A DNA stretch of 64,000 nucleotides from Atlantibacter subterraneus (lineage in GTDB: Bacteria > Pseudomonadota > Gammaproteobacteria > Enterobacterales > Enterobacteriaceae): NCBI RefSeq assembly GCF_007570865.1, contig NZ_VLPS01000004.1:1-64000 (forward strand). Reading direction: 5' to 3'. A model generated the notes under the pieces. The model worked only from the letters and a program-made list of their open reading frames with translations, had not been told where the DNA came from and did no database searches. Positions 47,346 through 55,876 of the stretch are shown here, piece after piece. The stretch's first letter is position 1. Every line of letters begins with the position of its first letter. The position numbers and the translations under genes were made by a program.

Positions 47346-48248
47346 ATGAAAAAAGTGATTAAGGGTTATTCCTATACATTTTCGGCGGAAAACCAGCCGG
47401 CGGCATACGCGGCCAGCGGCGAGACACTCACATTTGAAACGCTGGATTGCTTTTCCGGCCTTATTAATAGCGCAACCGATCTGACCTGCGATTTCAACTA
47501 CAACAACGCGAATCCGGTAACCGGCCCTGTGTACGTTGAAAATGCCGAGCCAGGCGATCTGCTGATGGTCGAGATCCTCGATATACGCACCGTTGCCGCG
47601 GGCGTGGTGACAACCATTCCGGGCTGTGGCCCGCTGCACGAGACTCAGGAGCATCGCACCAAACCACTGCAGATCATCAACGGTATGGTGCAGTTCAACG
47701 GTATGGCGTTCCCGGCGGATCCCATGGTCGGAGTGATTGGCGTTGCCCCAGCGGATCAACCGGTGCCTTGCGGTTTCCCGGGCGCGCATGGCGGCAACAT
47801 GGACTGCAAAAAAATCCGTAAGGGCACAACGCTCTATTTTCCTGTACAGGTTGCAGGTGCATTGTTCGCGCTGGGCGATCTCCACGCGGTAATGGGCGAC
47901 GGCGAGCTGTGCGGTACCGGGCTTGAAATCGCCGGCGAAGTGGATGTCAAACTCACGCTGTTGCAGGGTAACGGGGAACGCTGGCCGGTGCTGGAGACGA
48001 GCGATAGCTGGTTTGCTATTGCCAACGCCGCCGAATACCCGGCGGCACTCAAATCAGCCTCAGAACAAATACAGACACTGATTTCGCAGGCGTATGGATG
48101 GGATTTGACCGACACCTATCTGTATATGAGTCTGCAAAGTGACGTGGAGATTTGCCAGGCATGTAAACCCTGCCCGGTCGATCTGATTGTTCGCGTCAGT
48201 GCACCGAAACTGAATAACATCCCCTTGATCACCCGGAAGGCAAAATGA
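47346..48248 (+). CDS. Acetamidase/formamidase family protein
   Basis: This 300-residue protein belongs to the FmdA/AmdA family, which hydrolyses short amides such as formamide or acetamide to ammonia and the acid. Visible family features are TGPVYVENAEPGDLLMVEIL (about 59-78), TTIPGCGPLHE and the glycine-rich GALFALGDLHAVMGDGELCG near 176-195. It has no signal peptide. Its stop overlaps the permease start as ATGA, so the two genes are coupled and the permease probably imports the substrate or a precursor. The specific amide cannot be told from sequence. Confidence 0.85.
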   Translation: MKKVIKGYSYTFSAENQPAAYAASGETLTFETLDCFSGLINSATDLTCDFNYNNANPVTGPVYVENAEPGDLLMVEILDIRTVAAGVVTTIPGCGPLHETQEHRTKPLQIINGMVQFNGMAFPADPMVGVIGVAPADQPVPCGFPGAHGGNMDCKKIRKGTTLYFPVQVAGALFALGDLHAVMGDGELCGTGLEIAGEVDVKLTLLQGNGERWPVLETSDSWFAIANAAEYPAALKSASEQIQTLISQAYGWDLTDTYLYMSLQSDVEICQACKPCPVDLIVRVSAPKLNNIPLITRKAK

Positions 48249-49585
48249 GCAACGTAAAAGAACCGACGCTCAAGGTCGCATTGAGCTATAAAGATCTGGT
48301 GATCTATGGCCTGGTTTTCATGGTCGTTATCGCGCCGATGTCCATCTTCGGCTTCGTCTCGAAAGAGAGCCACGGTATGGCTCCGCTGGTCTATGTGGTT
48401 GGCGTGGCCTGTATGATTTTCACCGCGCTGAGTTACCGCAAGATGGCAAAGCGCTACCCGATTGCGGGCAGCGTTTATGCGTATGTCAACAAGGCGACAA
48501 ATCCTCATATCGGTTTCCTTGCAGGCTGGCTGATTATGATGGATTACCTGTTTGCCCCCGCGCTGCTGTACGCCATGACGGCAGCCTGGTGCGTCAATCT
48601 CGTGCCATTCGTGCCGGGCTGGGTGTGGATTGCCGTGTTTATGCTGACCAACTGCTGGGTCAACATCAAAGGCATTGAGAACACCGCGAAAGCCGATATC
48701 TTTATTTTCAGCATTTCGCTGATTTCACTGGTTATCTTTCTCGGTTTTGGGGTCCACTATTTGCTTAACACCGGCGGCGTTGCGGCATTCAATCTGACGC
48801 CGTTCTACAAGCCAGACGTTATCAACCCGCAGTTCATCGGGACGGCAGTAACCATCGCAGCGCTGTCATTTCTTGGATTCGACGGGATCAGTACCCTGGC
48901 GGAAGAGGCCAAAGAACCGACGCGTGACATTGGTAAGGCTATTCTTGCCGCACTGCTCATCGTGGGAGTGTTTTTTATTGCACAGTGCTACATTGCCACA
49001 CTGATACAACCGGATTTCACTAAAATGGATCCCGACACGGCATTCTTTGACGCGGCGTTTATGGCAGGCGGTGCACCGCTGAAAATCATGCTACTGATAG
49101 TGAATATTCTGGCGGTTGGCGTGGCCAATACCCTGGCGGCACAGGCGGCGGCATCGCGTATTGTCTACGGCATGGCGCGCGATCGCTTCTTACCTTCCAT
49201 GTTTGCCAAAATTCATCCGACCTACCGCACGCCGTGGATCAGCACCCTCGCCATTGGCGCGCTTTCCCTGGCGCTTGGCGTAACGCTTTCTATCGACTTC
49301 CTCGCAAAACTCATTAATTTCGGCGCGATGACCTCATTCATCATTCTGAACGTCAGCGTTTTCTGGATGTTTTTTATCAAGGAGAAGCAGCGCTCGGGGC
49401 CAGGTAATATAACCAGCAATCTGATATGTCCGCTGCTGGGGACGGCTATCCTCTCGTATGTCTGGATAAACTTTGACCACAACACAATGGAAATCGGTTT
49501 TACCTGGCTGGCAATCGGGGTGGTAATAGGGATGGTTAAAACCAGGTTTTACCGCACGCTGCCGCAAGCGGTTTCCCTCAGCTAA
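48245..49585 (+). CDS. APC-family permease (PuuP-like)
   Basis: This 446-residue inner membrane protein has about twelve helices and APC-superfamily motifs: YRKMAKRYPIAGSVYAYVNK near 60-79 and LSFLGFDGISTLAEEAKEPT near 205-225, close to those of the putrescine importer PuuP. Substrates of the group are amines and amino acids. It overlaps the formamidase gene by 4 bp. A pathway in which an amine or amide is imported and then deaminated fits the pair, but this is inference. Confidence 0.85.
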   Translation: MSNVKEPTLKVALSYKDLVIYGLVFMVVIAPMSIFGFVSKESHGMAPLVYVVGVACMIFTALSYRKMAKRYPIAGSVYAYVNKATNPHIGFLAGWLIMMDYLFAPALLYAMTAAWCVNLVPFVPGWVWIAVFMLTNCWVNIKGIENTAKADIFIFSISLISLVIFLGFGVHYLLNTGGVAAFNLTPFYKPDVINPQFIGTAVTIAALSFLGFDGISTLAEEAKEPTRDIGKAILAALLIVGVFFIAQCYIATLIQPDFTKMDPDTAFFDAAFMAGGAPLKIMLLIVNILAVGVANTLAAQAAASRIVYGMARDRFLPSMFAKIHPTYRTPWISTLAIGALSLALGVTLSIDFLAKLINFGAMTSFIILNVSVFWMFFIKEKQRSGPGNITSNLICPLLGTAILSYVWINFDHNTMEIGFTWLAIGVVIGMVKTRFYRTLPQAVSLS

Positions 49586-49621
49586 GCAGGTGCTGGCGCA
49601 TCGGACGCCTGCTCTGCACAA

Positions 49622-49650
49622 TGCGCCCTCCGGAAGTACCGGAGGGCGCA
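49622..49650. terminator. 12-bp perfect hairpin after the permease gene
   Basis: TGCGCCCTCCGG pairs perfectly with CCGGAGGGCGCA around AAGTA, 37 bp past the permease stop. No T-run follows. It could be a Rho-dependent end-point or a REP-like element. Confidence 0.5.
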
Positions 49651-49770
49651 GCAATAGCGCATTGACAAACGCGCTTCCCTCTTCCATTCTCCGGCTGAAT
49701 AAAACCTGCCAGAATTCGTTATCCCGCGCGTAAGTTGCTTCAGTGCAGACACAAAGGCAGTAGAATTAGT

Positions 49771-49785
49771 CTGCAAAATTTGCAG
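49771..49785. promoter_or_regulatory. Perfect 15-bp inverted repeat before the cat gene
   Basis: CTGCAAA and TTTGCAG are perfect arms around a single A, ending 17 bp before the cat start and next to the AGGA ribosome site. It could be an operator or a translational control hairpin. Confidence 0.45.
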
Positions 49786-49802
49786 GATCACAGGAATTTA
49801 AA

Positions 49803-50462
49803 ATGGACAAAAAACGCGTTAATTATACATCAGTTGACATGTCACAATGGAAACGGAAGGAACATTTTCAGGCTTTTCAGTCGTTTGCAAAATCTACCTT
49901 TAGCCAGACAGTACAACTGGATATTACGGCGCTATTAAAAACCGTAAAGAGTAATGGATACAAGTTCTATCCAGCTTTTATTCACATTATTACCCGCCTG
50001 ATAAACGCCCATGCAGAATTCCGTATGGCTATGAAAGACGGCGAGTTAATAATATGGGACGTTATTCATCCCGGCTACACCATTTTCCATAAAGAAACTG
50101 AAACTTTTTCATCCCTGTGGAGTTATTACCATGAGGACATTTCACAATTTATGAAAACGTATTCGGAAGATGTGGCACATTATTGTGATGACCTGGCCTA
50201 TTTCCCAAAAGGATTTATCGAGAACATGTTTTTCGTGTCAGCCAATCCATGGGTTAGCTTCACCAGCTTTGATTTAAATGTAGCCAGTATCGATAACTTC
50301 TTCGCCCCGGTATTCACAATGGGTAAATATTATACGCAAGGCGAAAAAGTATTGATGCCGTTGGCAATTCAGGTACACCATGCCGTGTGCGATGGTTTCC
50401 ATGTCGGTAGATTACTTAATGAACTACAACAATATTGCTATGAAGACCACGGGCAAGCGTAA
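49803..50462 (+). CDS. catA: Chloramphenicol acetyltransferase, CatA type
   Basis: This 219-residue cytoplasmic enzyme is expected to acetylate chloramphenicol with acetyl-CoA. It closely resembles the classic type A-1 enzyme (same length; identical stretches such as [18 protein letters not shown]) and has the catalytic His193 in HHAVCDG (192-198). It differs at many positions, so it is a relative and not the Tn9 gene itself. The reading frame is visibly richer in A/T than the neighbouring operons, suggesting transfer. No transposase or integron part flanks it. It converges on the fimbrial operon with only 17 bp and no terminator between the stops. Whether it is expressed is unknown. Confidence 0.93.
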   Translation: MDKKRVNYTSVDMSQWKRKEHFQAFQSFAKSTFSQTVQLDITALLKTVKSNGYKFYPAFIHIITRLINAHAEFRMAMKDGELIIWDVIHPGYTIFHKETETFSSLWSYYHEDISQFMKTYSEDVAHYCDDLAYFPKGFIENMFFVSANPWVSFTSFDLNVASIDNFFAPVFTMGKYYTQGEKVLMPLAIQVHHAVCDGFHVGRLLNELQQYCYEDHGQA

Positions 50463-50479
50463 GTTCATCTCTACAGAGG

Positions 50480-51544
50480 CTAGTTATATTCCAGCACAAA
50501 AGTGGATGTACTGTTTACACTGCCGGCATTCACCGTCGCTTCCGTCTGCACCATCTGGGCGACGAAGTTAAACGGTTGTGCACTGGTGACTTTGTTCGCC
50601 GTCACATGGCCCAACGTCGGCAAGATCCCGGCGTCGTTGATATGCAGAGCGCTGCCCGCTATGGGCGCGCCTGAACCATTGTTGCCGTAGCTCAGCTTAA
50701 TGCCCACCCCCTTAGCACTTGCCGGCACCTGCTTGATTGCCAGCGTGTCGTTCATACTGGCGGCGACAGGGGTGCCGAAAAAGGCAATTTTTATGTCCGC
50801 CGGCTGCGTGCACCAGACCGGAATAGTAAAGGTTTTCGCCGACCCCGCTTTAGTCCCTACTCCCTTAAAATCGCTCCGGTTTACTCTCCCCAAATCAACA
50901 ACAATATTCGAAGTCTTCACATAGCAGCTGGCCGAATTACCAATCTCGACGTTCATTGCCGTCAGATCAATAGTGATGGGCGTGCCTGCCCTTGACCCAG
51001 GGATCTCGACATACACTTTGCCCACATTCGGCAGTGGCGGCGAGTTGGTGTGGTTGCCGCTGAGTAGCATGACCGTCCCGGTTTTATAAAAGGTCACATA
51101 CGCTTTCACTACAATGTGTTGCTGCCTGAGCAGCGAAGGGTTTTCGCTGCTGCTACAGACGGTCGTATTGTGCATGCCTGCGCCATCAAGATAGTGGATT
51201 GGCCCGCCGTTACACTGAAATCCCAGCGAGTAGCCAATACCCGCAACAGCCGATTCAAACACCATCCGCCCGTTGATGTTGGTCTCTTTCCCTTTAATCG
51301 CCTGCGCATATTTGATCGATAACGAACCCGCCTGCATTGCCTGCTGATCGCAGGTGAAGCGAAACCCGCTGCCGCTGTCGGCCATGAGGCTGGTCATCTG
51401 CGTATTATTACGCAGCGAGGGCAGATATTTAATGTTCTGAAAGTTGATGGTCATCTGGCCGGTATCGCCGTTACAGGTAGCTGCCCACACGCTGTGACTA
51501 AACAGCCCCGCGACCAGCAGGAGTAAATACAGACTCAGGCGCAT
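50480..51544 (-). CDS. Fimbrial tip adhesin (FimH-like, two-domain)
   Basis: This 354-residue protein has a signal peptide (about 1-21, cleavage near VWA), an N-terminal receptor-binding domain (about 22-190, with cysteine pairs) and a C-terminal pilin domain (about 195-354). The pilin domain ends in TSTFVLEYN, the beta-strand that chaperones bind. The receptor cannot be predicted. The ATG at 51544 follows AGAGGA and lies 2 bp after the usher stop. It is the last gene of the fimbrial operon. Confidence 0.85.
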   Translation of the reverse strand: MRLSLYLLLLVAGLFSHSVWAATCNGDTGQMTINFQNIKYLPSLRNNTQMTSLMADSGSGFRFTCDQQAMQAGSLSIKYAQAIKGKETNINGRMVFESAVAGIGYSLGFQCNGGPIHYLDGAGMHNTTVCSSSENPSLLRQQHIVVKAYVTFYKTGTVMLLSGNHTNSPPLPNVGKVYVEIPGSRAGTPITIDLTAMNVEIGNSASCYVKTSNIVVDLGRVNRSDFKGVGTKAGSAKTFTIPVWCTQPADIKIAFFGTPVAASMNDTLAIKQVPASAKGVGIKLSYGNNGSGAPIAGSALHINDAGILPTLGHVTANKVTSAQPFNFVAQMVQTEATVNAGSVNSTSTFVLEYN

Positions 51545-51546
51545 GG

Positions 51547-54075
51547 TTACAATCCTCTCTGTGATAAACATTTTCCATCCACGCGCTTAACCGCGTCCTG
51601 CTCAGTAGCGGCAATGTGGAAAGGCAGCGTGCAGCGGTGAGCGACGCCCGCGTCATTCCAGCGCACCTCAAGGGTGCCGTCATCCGGCATCCCACTCAGG
51701 TAAACCGTTCCGCCGTCAGCGACCATCCCGGTAGCGGCAGTTTTATCGTCAGCCAGCTGCGCGCTGGCACCAAACGGCACCAGCCCCTGGTGATCATGCA
51801 GGGTAAACAGAACACGATGGCCGATATGCGTCATGTAGTTGGCTTCGACAACCGCACTGCCGCCAGGGATCACCGTCGCGCCGAACTGTTCGACATCGGT
51901 GTCGCTGGTCATGGATTGGGTGTCCAGAGTGATGAAATTTTTGTGATATGCCGTCAGAGTGGGCACCACAGCATAGCCCCGCCAGTCGGTGTGCAGGTTG
52001 CTGCCATTTTCGATCGCCACGTTAGCAGCGCCCGGCGCACGCACGATGGCAAAACTATCCCCCAGGCTCTGGCCCAGCGTGATGCCGTGCGGGTGCGCGA
52101 CAATGGAGCCCGAAGCGCCCCAGGTGATCTGGCTGCTGTCGCGATCGCGGCGATAGCCAAGCTGCGTTTCACCGTAGCCGCCGTGGTAATCGAGCGATGC
52201 GCCGCTGTTGCTTCCCTGCCCCTGGCTGGCATAACCCTGCTGAACGGAATAGTTAAGATTCGGGTTTGTTGGAACCGAACCGTACATCGCCACCTGATGC
52301 GAGGTGTAGCCGTGGTTATCCGACGAGGTGGTATAGCTGACTGAACTGCCGGCCAGCATGCCACCCAGCGGAATGTTGATATTGAACGACCATGAGCGGT
52401 CGGGATCATTATGGCTACTGGATTTTGTATAGTAGTAGCCCACTCCCCAGGAGATACCTTTCCAGGCGCTATAGAACCCGGCATGAAGCGTTTTATCGCT
52501 GTTCTGGCTGTGCCAGTAATCCTGGGAATAAGCGGACAGCGACAGGTTACCTGCGTCGCCCAGTTCCTGAGTGACGGCAATCTCCTGACGGGTGCGTTTG
52601 TTGTCAATCAGCCCATACTGGCTTTCTAACATCATCGCTTCGCTGAAATCATAAAAACCGCTGGAGGAGTAGCGATAGCTGGCGAGGCTAAAAGAGGTAC
52701 CTGCCTCGGCAAAGCTTTTTTGATACTGCGCCCGCAGCGAATGACCGCTGTAGCGCTTCCCGGATGGCGCGGTGGTGTCAGCCAGCGTCACGTCGGCACC
52801 AAGGGAACCTAACTCACCGAGGTTATGCCCTATCCCAAGGGCCAGTGCGTGGTAGTCCTCAGCCAGTTGCGTGCCGCCATACAGCGTAAACTCCGCCGGT
52901 AAACCGTAAAACAGCGTGCTCTGGATAAAAGTTGGCGAGCGGCTCTGATCCTGCCCTGAGTGGAAGCGCCCGGCGCTGAGGCTATATTTGATGCGGCCTT
53001 CACGCAGCATGAACGGCACGGACGCGAACGGCTGGGTGAAGGTGCGCTCTGAGCCATCGCTCTCTTTCACCGTCACCTCAAGGTCGCCGCTCTGTGCCGT
53101 CGGGTAGAGATCTTTGATAGCAAAAGCCCCCGGCGAGACATAGGTTTCATAAATCACGTAACCATGCTGGGAGACGGTGACTTTAGCGTTACTGTGCGCT
53201 ACGCCGCGGATCACCGGAGCAAAGCCGCGAAGGCTGTCCGGCAACATTTCATCATTGGACATAAGCTGTGCGCCGCGAAACTGCACGCTGTCAAAAATCT
53301 CGCCGCTGGTGTAGGTATCCCCCATCCGCAGCTGGCTTTTCAGCGATATGACATCCCGTTGCAGGTAGGTACTCAGAGAATGCCAGCGCCGGGTGGTGTC
53401 ATATTGCATGGACGACATGTTGCGTAAGCGCCACGGTCCGAGATTAATGCCGCTGCGCAGGTTCAGGAAGCTGGAGTGGCCGTTATGGGTGGACTGCTCC
53501 GTTTGCGAACCGGATAACGTATAGTCGACAAACGCAGCCGGAATACCGTCATCCCAGCGCGCGGGGTCAACATAGCCGCGGCTTTGGAGGTTCATGGCGG
53601 CCTGGGGAATACTCAGGTTCAGGCGCTGGGCGGAAAAGTCGAACTGGCTGGTGGCATCAGGAATGTACTGACCGATGCGGGTAAAGGTCTCGCCCTCGTG
53701 CAGGTTGTCAAATGATGAGAACGCGCTGACGTTGACCCCATATTCGGCGAGCTGCGCCGCCGTGAGCACTGGCGTGAGCTTATCGTTCTGCTCCACAAAA
53801 GTGATATTGCTCTGACCGAACGCCTGACCATTAACCCAGATGCTGACCGGATACGTCCCGGGCTGCTGCCCACCCTGCGTCGCAAAGTAGTGCAGATCGG
53901 CAGTTTTTTGCTGCGGGGAACTCAGTTCCAGCGCCGCCGGATCGAAGTAATCCTCGGCCCGGGCAAAGCCAGGCCTGCACAGCATAAACAGCGCCGTGGG
54001 GATGGTCGCCAGCAGTAACGTGCCGCCGGAAGAGGCCGATTTTGCCCTGCCTCGGCGGGAAGTGCGCTTATTCAC
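51547..54075 (-). CDS. Fimbrial outer membrane usher
   Basis: This usher of about 842 residues (FimD/PapC family) forms the outer membrane pore through which pilus subunits are assembled. It has a signal sequence, an N-terminal chaperone-binding domain (DYFDPAALELS after cleavage), a 24-strand barrel with an internal plug (about 230-320) and C-terminal domains. The start is GTG; I chose 54075, where AGGG is correctly spaced, over a GTG at 54084. It lies between the chaperone and adhesin genes. Confidence 0.93.
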   Translation of the reverse strand: MNKRTSRRGRAKSASSGGTLLLATIPTALFMLCRPGFARAEDYFDPAALELSSPQQKTADLHYFATQGGQQPGTYPVSIWVNGQAFGQSNITFVEQNDKLTPVLTAAQLAEYGVNVSAFSSFDNLHEGETFTRIGQYIPDATSQFDFSAQRLNLSIPQAAMNLQSRGYVDPARWDDGIPAAFVDYTLSGSQTEQSTHNGHSSFLNLRSGINLGPWRLRNMSSMQYDTTRRWHSLSTYLQRDVISLKSQLRMGDTYTSGEIFDSVQFRGAQLMSNDEMLPDSLRGFAPVIRGVAHSNAKVTVSQHGYVIYETYVSPGAFAIKDLYPTAQSGDLEVTVKESDGSERTFTQPFASVPFMLREGRIKYSLSAGRFHSGQDQSRSPTFIQSTLFYGLPAEFTLYGGTQLAEDYHALALGIGHNLGELGSLGADVTLADTTAPSGKRYSGHSLRAQYQKSFAEAGTSFSLASYRYSSSGFYDFSEAMMLESQYGLIDNKRTRQEIAVTQELGDAGNLSLSAYSQDYWHSQNSDKTLHAGFYSAWKGISWGVGYYYTKSSSHNDPDRSWSFNINIPLGGMLAGSSVSYTTSSDNHGYTSHQVAMYGSVPTNPNLNYSVQQGYASQGQGSNSGASLDYHGGYGETQLGYRRDRDSSQITWGASGSIVAHPHGITLGQSLGDSFAIVRAPGAANVAIENGSNLHTDWRGYAVVPTLTAYHKNFITLDTQSMTSDTDVEQFGATVIPGGSAVVEANYMTHIGHRVLFTLHDHQGLVPFGASAQLADDKTAATGMVADGGTVYLSGMPDDGTLEVRWNDAGVAHRCTLPFHIAATEQDAVKRVDGKCLSQRGL

Positions 54076-54089
54076 GATGACCACCCTGT

Positions 54090-54752
54090 TTACTGCTGCG
54101 CAGCGTCAGTGATGCCGCCAAAATCATTAATGGCGCGCCACGTCACCTGCCCGGTGTTGCTGACCGGCCATGTTTTGCTGGCCAACGGCGCGATCATGCC
54201 GGGTTCCGGGATCTCTTTTCCCCCCACAGCAAGGGAGTAGAAGGAGATATAAAACGGCGTCGGGTTATGGGCCACCAGCTGATTGCCATTGCGGGTGAAA
54301 GTCAGCTTCTGCCAGGCGTCTTTAGACTCTCCCAGCCCCTTAGGCCGCCAGAAGAGCTTGAATTTGGATTTGACGTTGATCTGTAACTTGTTGATGTCGT
54401 CTTTTTGCGTCGGCGAGATATTTTTTACACACAGCCAGAAGACCGATTCCTTGTCGGCAGGCAACGCGCCACCGGTAAAACTGATGCGCAGAACGTTCTC
54501 CTGCTCTGGCTCGAGGCGAAAGAGCGGCGGAGTGACCACAAAGGGAACGGGACGTTGATCGTCTGTAGCCGGGTTTTCGACCCATGACTGCACCAGGTAA
54601 GGTACGCTGGTATCCATATTGGTCACCGAAAGGGAGGCTTCGCGTTTACCTTCCTGATAAATAACGCGAGTTCCCCCCATCACTATGCCGGCTTTTGCGG
54701 TTGCGCAGAAAAGGAAAAAAGAAGCCATCACAGCGGCAAGAAGCTGTTTCAT
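54090..54752 (-). CDS. Periplasmic fimbrial chaperone
   Basis: This 220-residue protein (PapD/FimC family) has a signal peptide (about 1-21) and two Ig-like domains. It shows the donor-strand segment TRVIYQEGKREASLSVTN and the conserved PPLFRLEPEQENVLRI sequence. It caps pilus subunits in the periplasm. The start at 54752 (MKQLLAAVMASFF) was chosen because the extra upstream residues do not fit a signal peptide. It is followed 14 bp later by the usher start. Confidence 0.93.
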   Translation of the reverse strand: MKQLLAAVMASFFLFCATAKAGIVMGGTRVIYQEGKREASLSVTNMDTSVPYLVQSWVENPATDDQRPVPFVVTPPLFRLEPEQENVLRISFTGGALPADKESVFWLCVKNISPTQKDDINKLQINVKSKFKLFWRPKGLGESKDAWQKLTFTRNGNQLVAHNPTPFYISFYSLAVGGKEIPEPGMIAPLASKTWPVSNTGQVTWRAINDFGGITDAAQQ

Positions 54753-54812
54753 TGTGCAGTTACCATCGAACGTAAAAAGAGATGAGCAGGCACAGAGCCT
54801 GCTCACAGGGGA

Positions 54813-55379
54813 TCAGTTGTAAACCATCAGGAAGTTAGTAACGCCGTTAGCGGTACCGGTTGTCACCGTGGCCGCTGTGGAGGTGTAATCGGCAAAGAAG
54901 GGCACCGTGGCTTGCGCGGAAACTACCGCAACGCTCGCAGAAACCGCACCCATTGTTACCTGCGTATTGGAAACGCCATCGTAAATTTTAATGCCTACGC
55001 CCGATGCGCCCCCGGCCGTCAGCGCCAGCAGCGTAGGATCCGTGGCATCTTTTTTACCATCAAACAGCACAGCAACCGTTTTAACAGAGGTCGGGCAGCT
55101 ATCTACGCTGATGCTAAACGGGGTTTTGGTGGTTTCAGTGCCTGGCGCGGTGAAATAGTTTCTGCCCCATTTACCTAAATCAACCTTTACATCCTTGCTG
55201 GTGGTGGTGATATTGCAGGAGCTGTCAACGATTTCACCGGTAAATTCCACGGTCCCACCGGTGCTTTGCGTACCAGCAGTTGCGCCCAGGTGAGTTGTCA
55301 TATTATTACCCGCAGAAAATGCGGCACCAGAAACCAGCACGCCCGCCAGGGCGGCGGCAACGCGAAATTGATATTTCAT
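54813..55379 (-). CDS. Major fimbrial subunit
   Basis: This 188-residue pilin has a signal peptide (about 1-23), a pair of cysteines (GEIVDSSCNI and VDSCPTS) and the C-terminal VTNFLMVYN strand of the FimA/type 1 family. It is the first gene of a four-gene chaperone-usher operon (pilin, chaperone, usher, adhesin), a minimal set without separate minor pilins. The ATG at 55379 has only a weak GAG site. Confidence 0.9.
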   Translation of the reverse strand: MKYQFRVAAALAGVLVSGAAFSAGNNMTTHLGATAGTQSTGGTVEFTGEIVDSSCNITTTSKDVKVDLGKWGRNYFTAPGTETTKTPFSISVDSCPTSVKTVAVLFDGKKDATDPTLLALTAGGASGVGIKIYDGVSNTQVTMGAVSASVAVVSAQATVPFFADYTSTAATVTTGTANGVTNFLMVYN

Positions 55380-55799
55380 TATTATACTCAACTTTAAAAG
55401 TTATTATTTTTTACTTTGACCAGAATCCTCTGGCCCTGAAACCTGTCCTTAGTGCGTGTCCCTTTAAATAATAAAATGCATCTATTTAACCAGATTACCT
55501 CAGATGCATATCCCTCTAATTATTCGCTATTTCGATAATAAAACCGCGACTAATACGCTTACGCACAAATAAATGATATTTCCAGAAACAATAAAAAACA
55601 ATAGCTAATAACTTTCGCAAAATAAGCTTGTATTCATGCTGATAAAATTACATTAACAATCCTCGTTAGTATTATTATTTTTGTAGGTATTCGCATCGTT
55701 ATGATGCGATAAAATCACAATAATATTACATTTCAAGGGATTCAGCGCCAAAGAATGCGTTAATTGACAAGGGTAAAATTAGCAACGAAATTAATAATA
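55380..55799. other. A/T-rich region upstream of the fimbrial operon
   Basis: About 420 bp of strongly A/T-rich sequence without a gene. It should hold the fimbrial promoter. I see no recombinase gene and no clear inverted repeats of the fim-switch kind, so phase inversion is not supported. Confidence 0.5.
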
Positions 55800-55800
55800 A

Positions 55801-55826
55801 GAAAAATCCGACAGGTCGGATTTCAC
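55801..55826 (-). terminator. Terminator after the LacI-type gene
   Basis: AAATCCGAC pairs perfectly with GTCGGATTT around two bases. On the minus strand the stem ends in a T-run. It ends the long catabolic operon, 50 bp past the regulator stop. Confidence 0.8.
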
Positions 55827-55876
55827 TATAAAACCCGGAGGGAATGCTTTTATAAAATCATTAATTTACCTGGCGA

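Noticed and set aside
55380-55799. fim-type invertible promoter
   Set aside because: No paired inverted repeats flanking a promoter and no FimB/FimE-like recombinase are seen.
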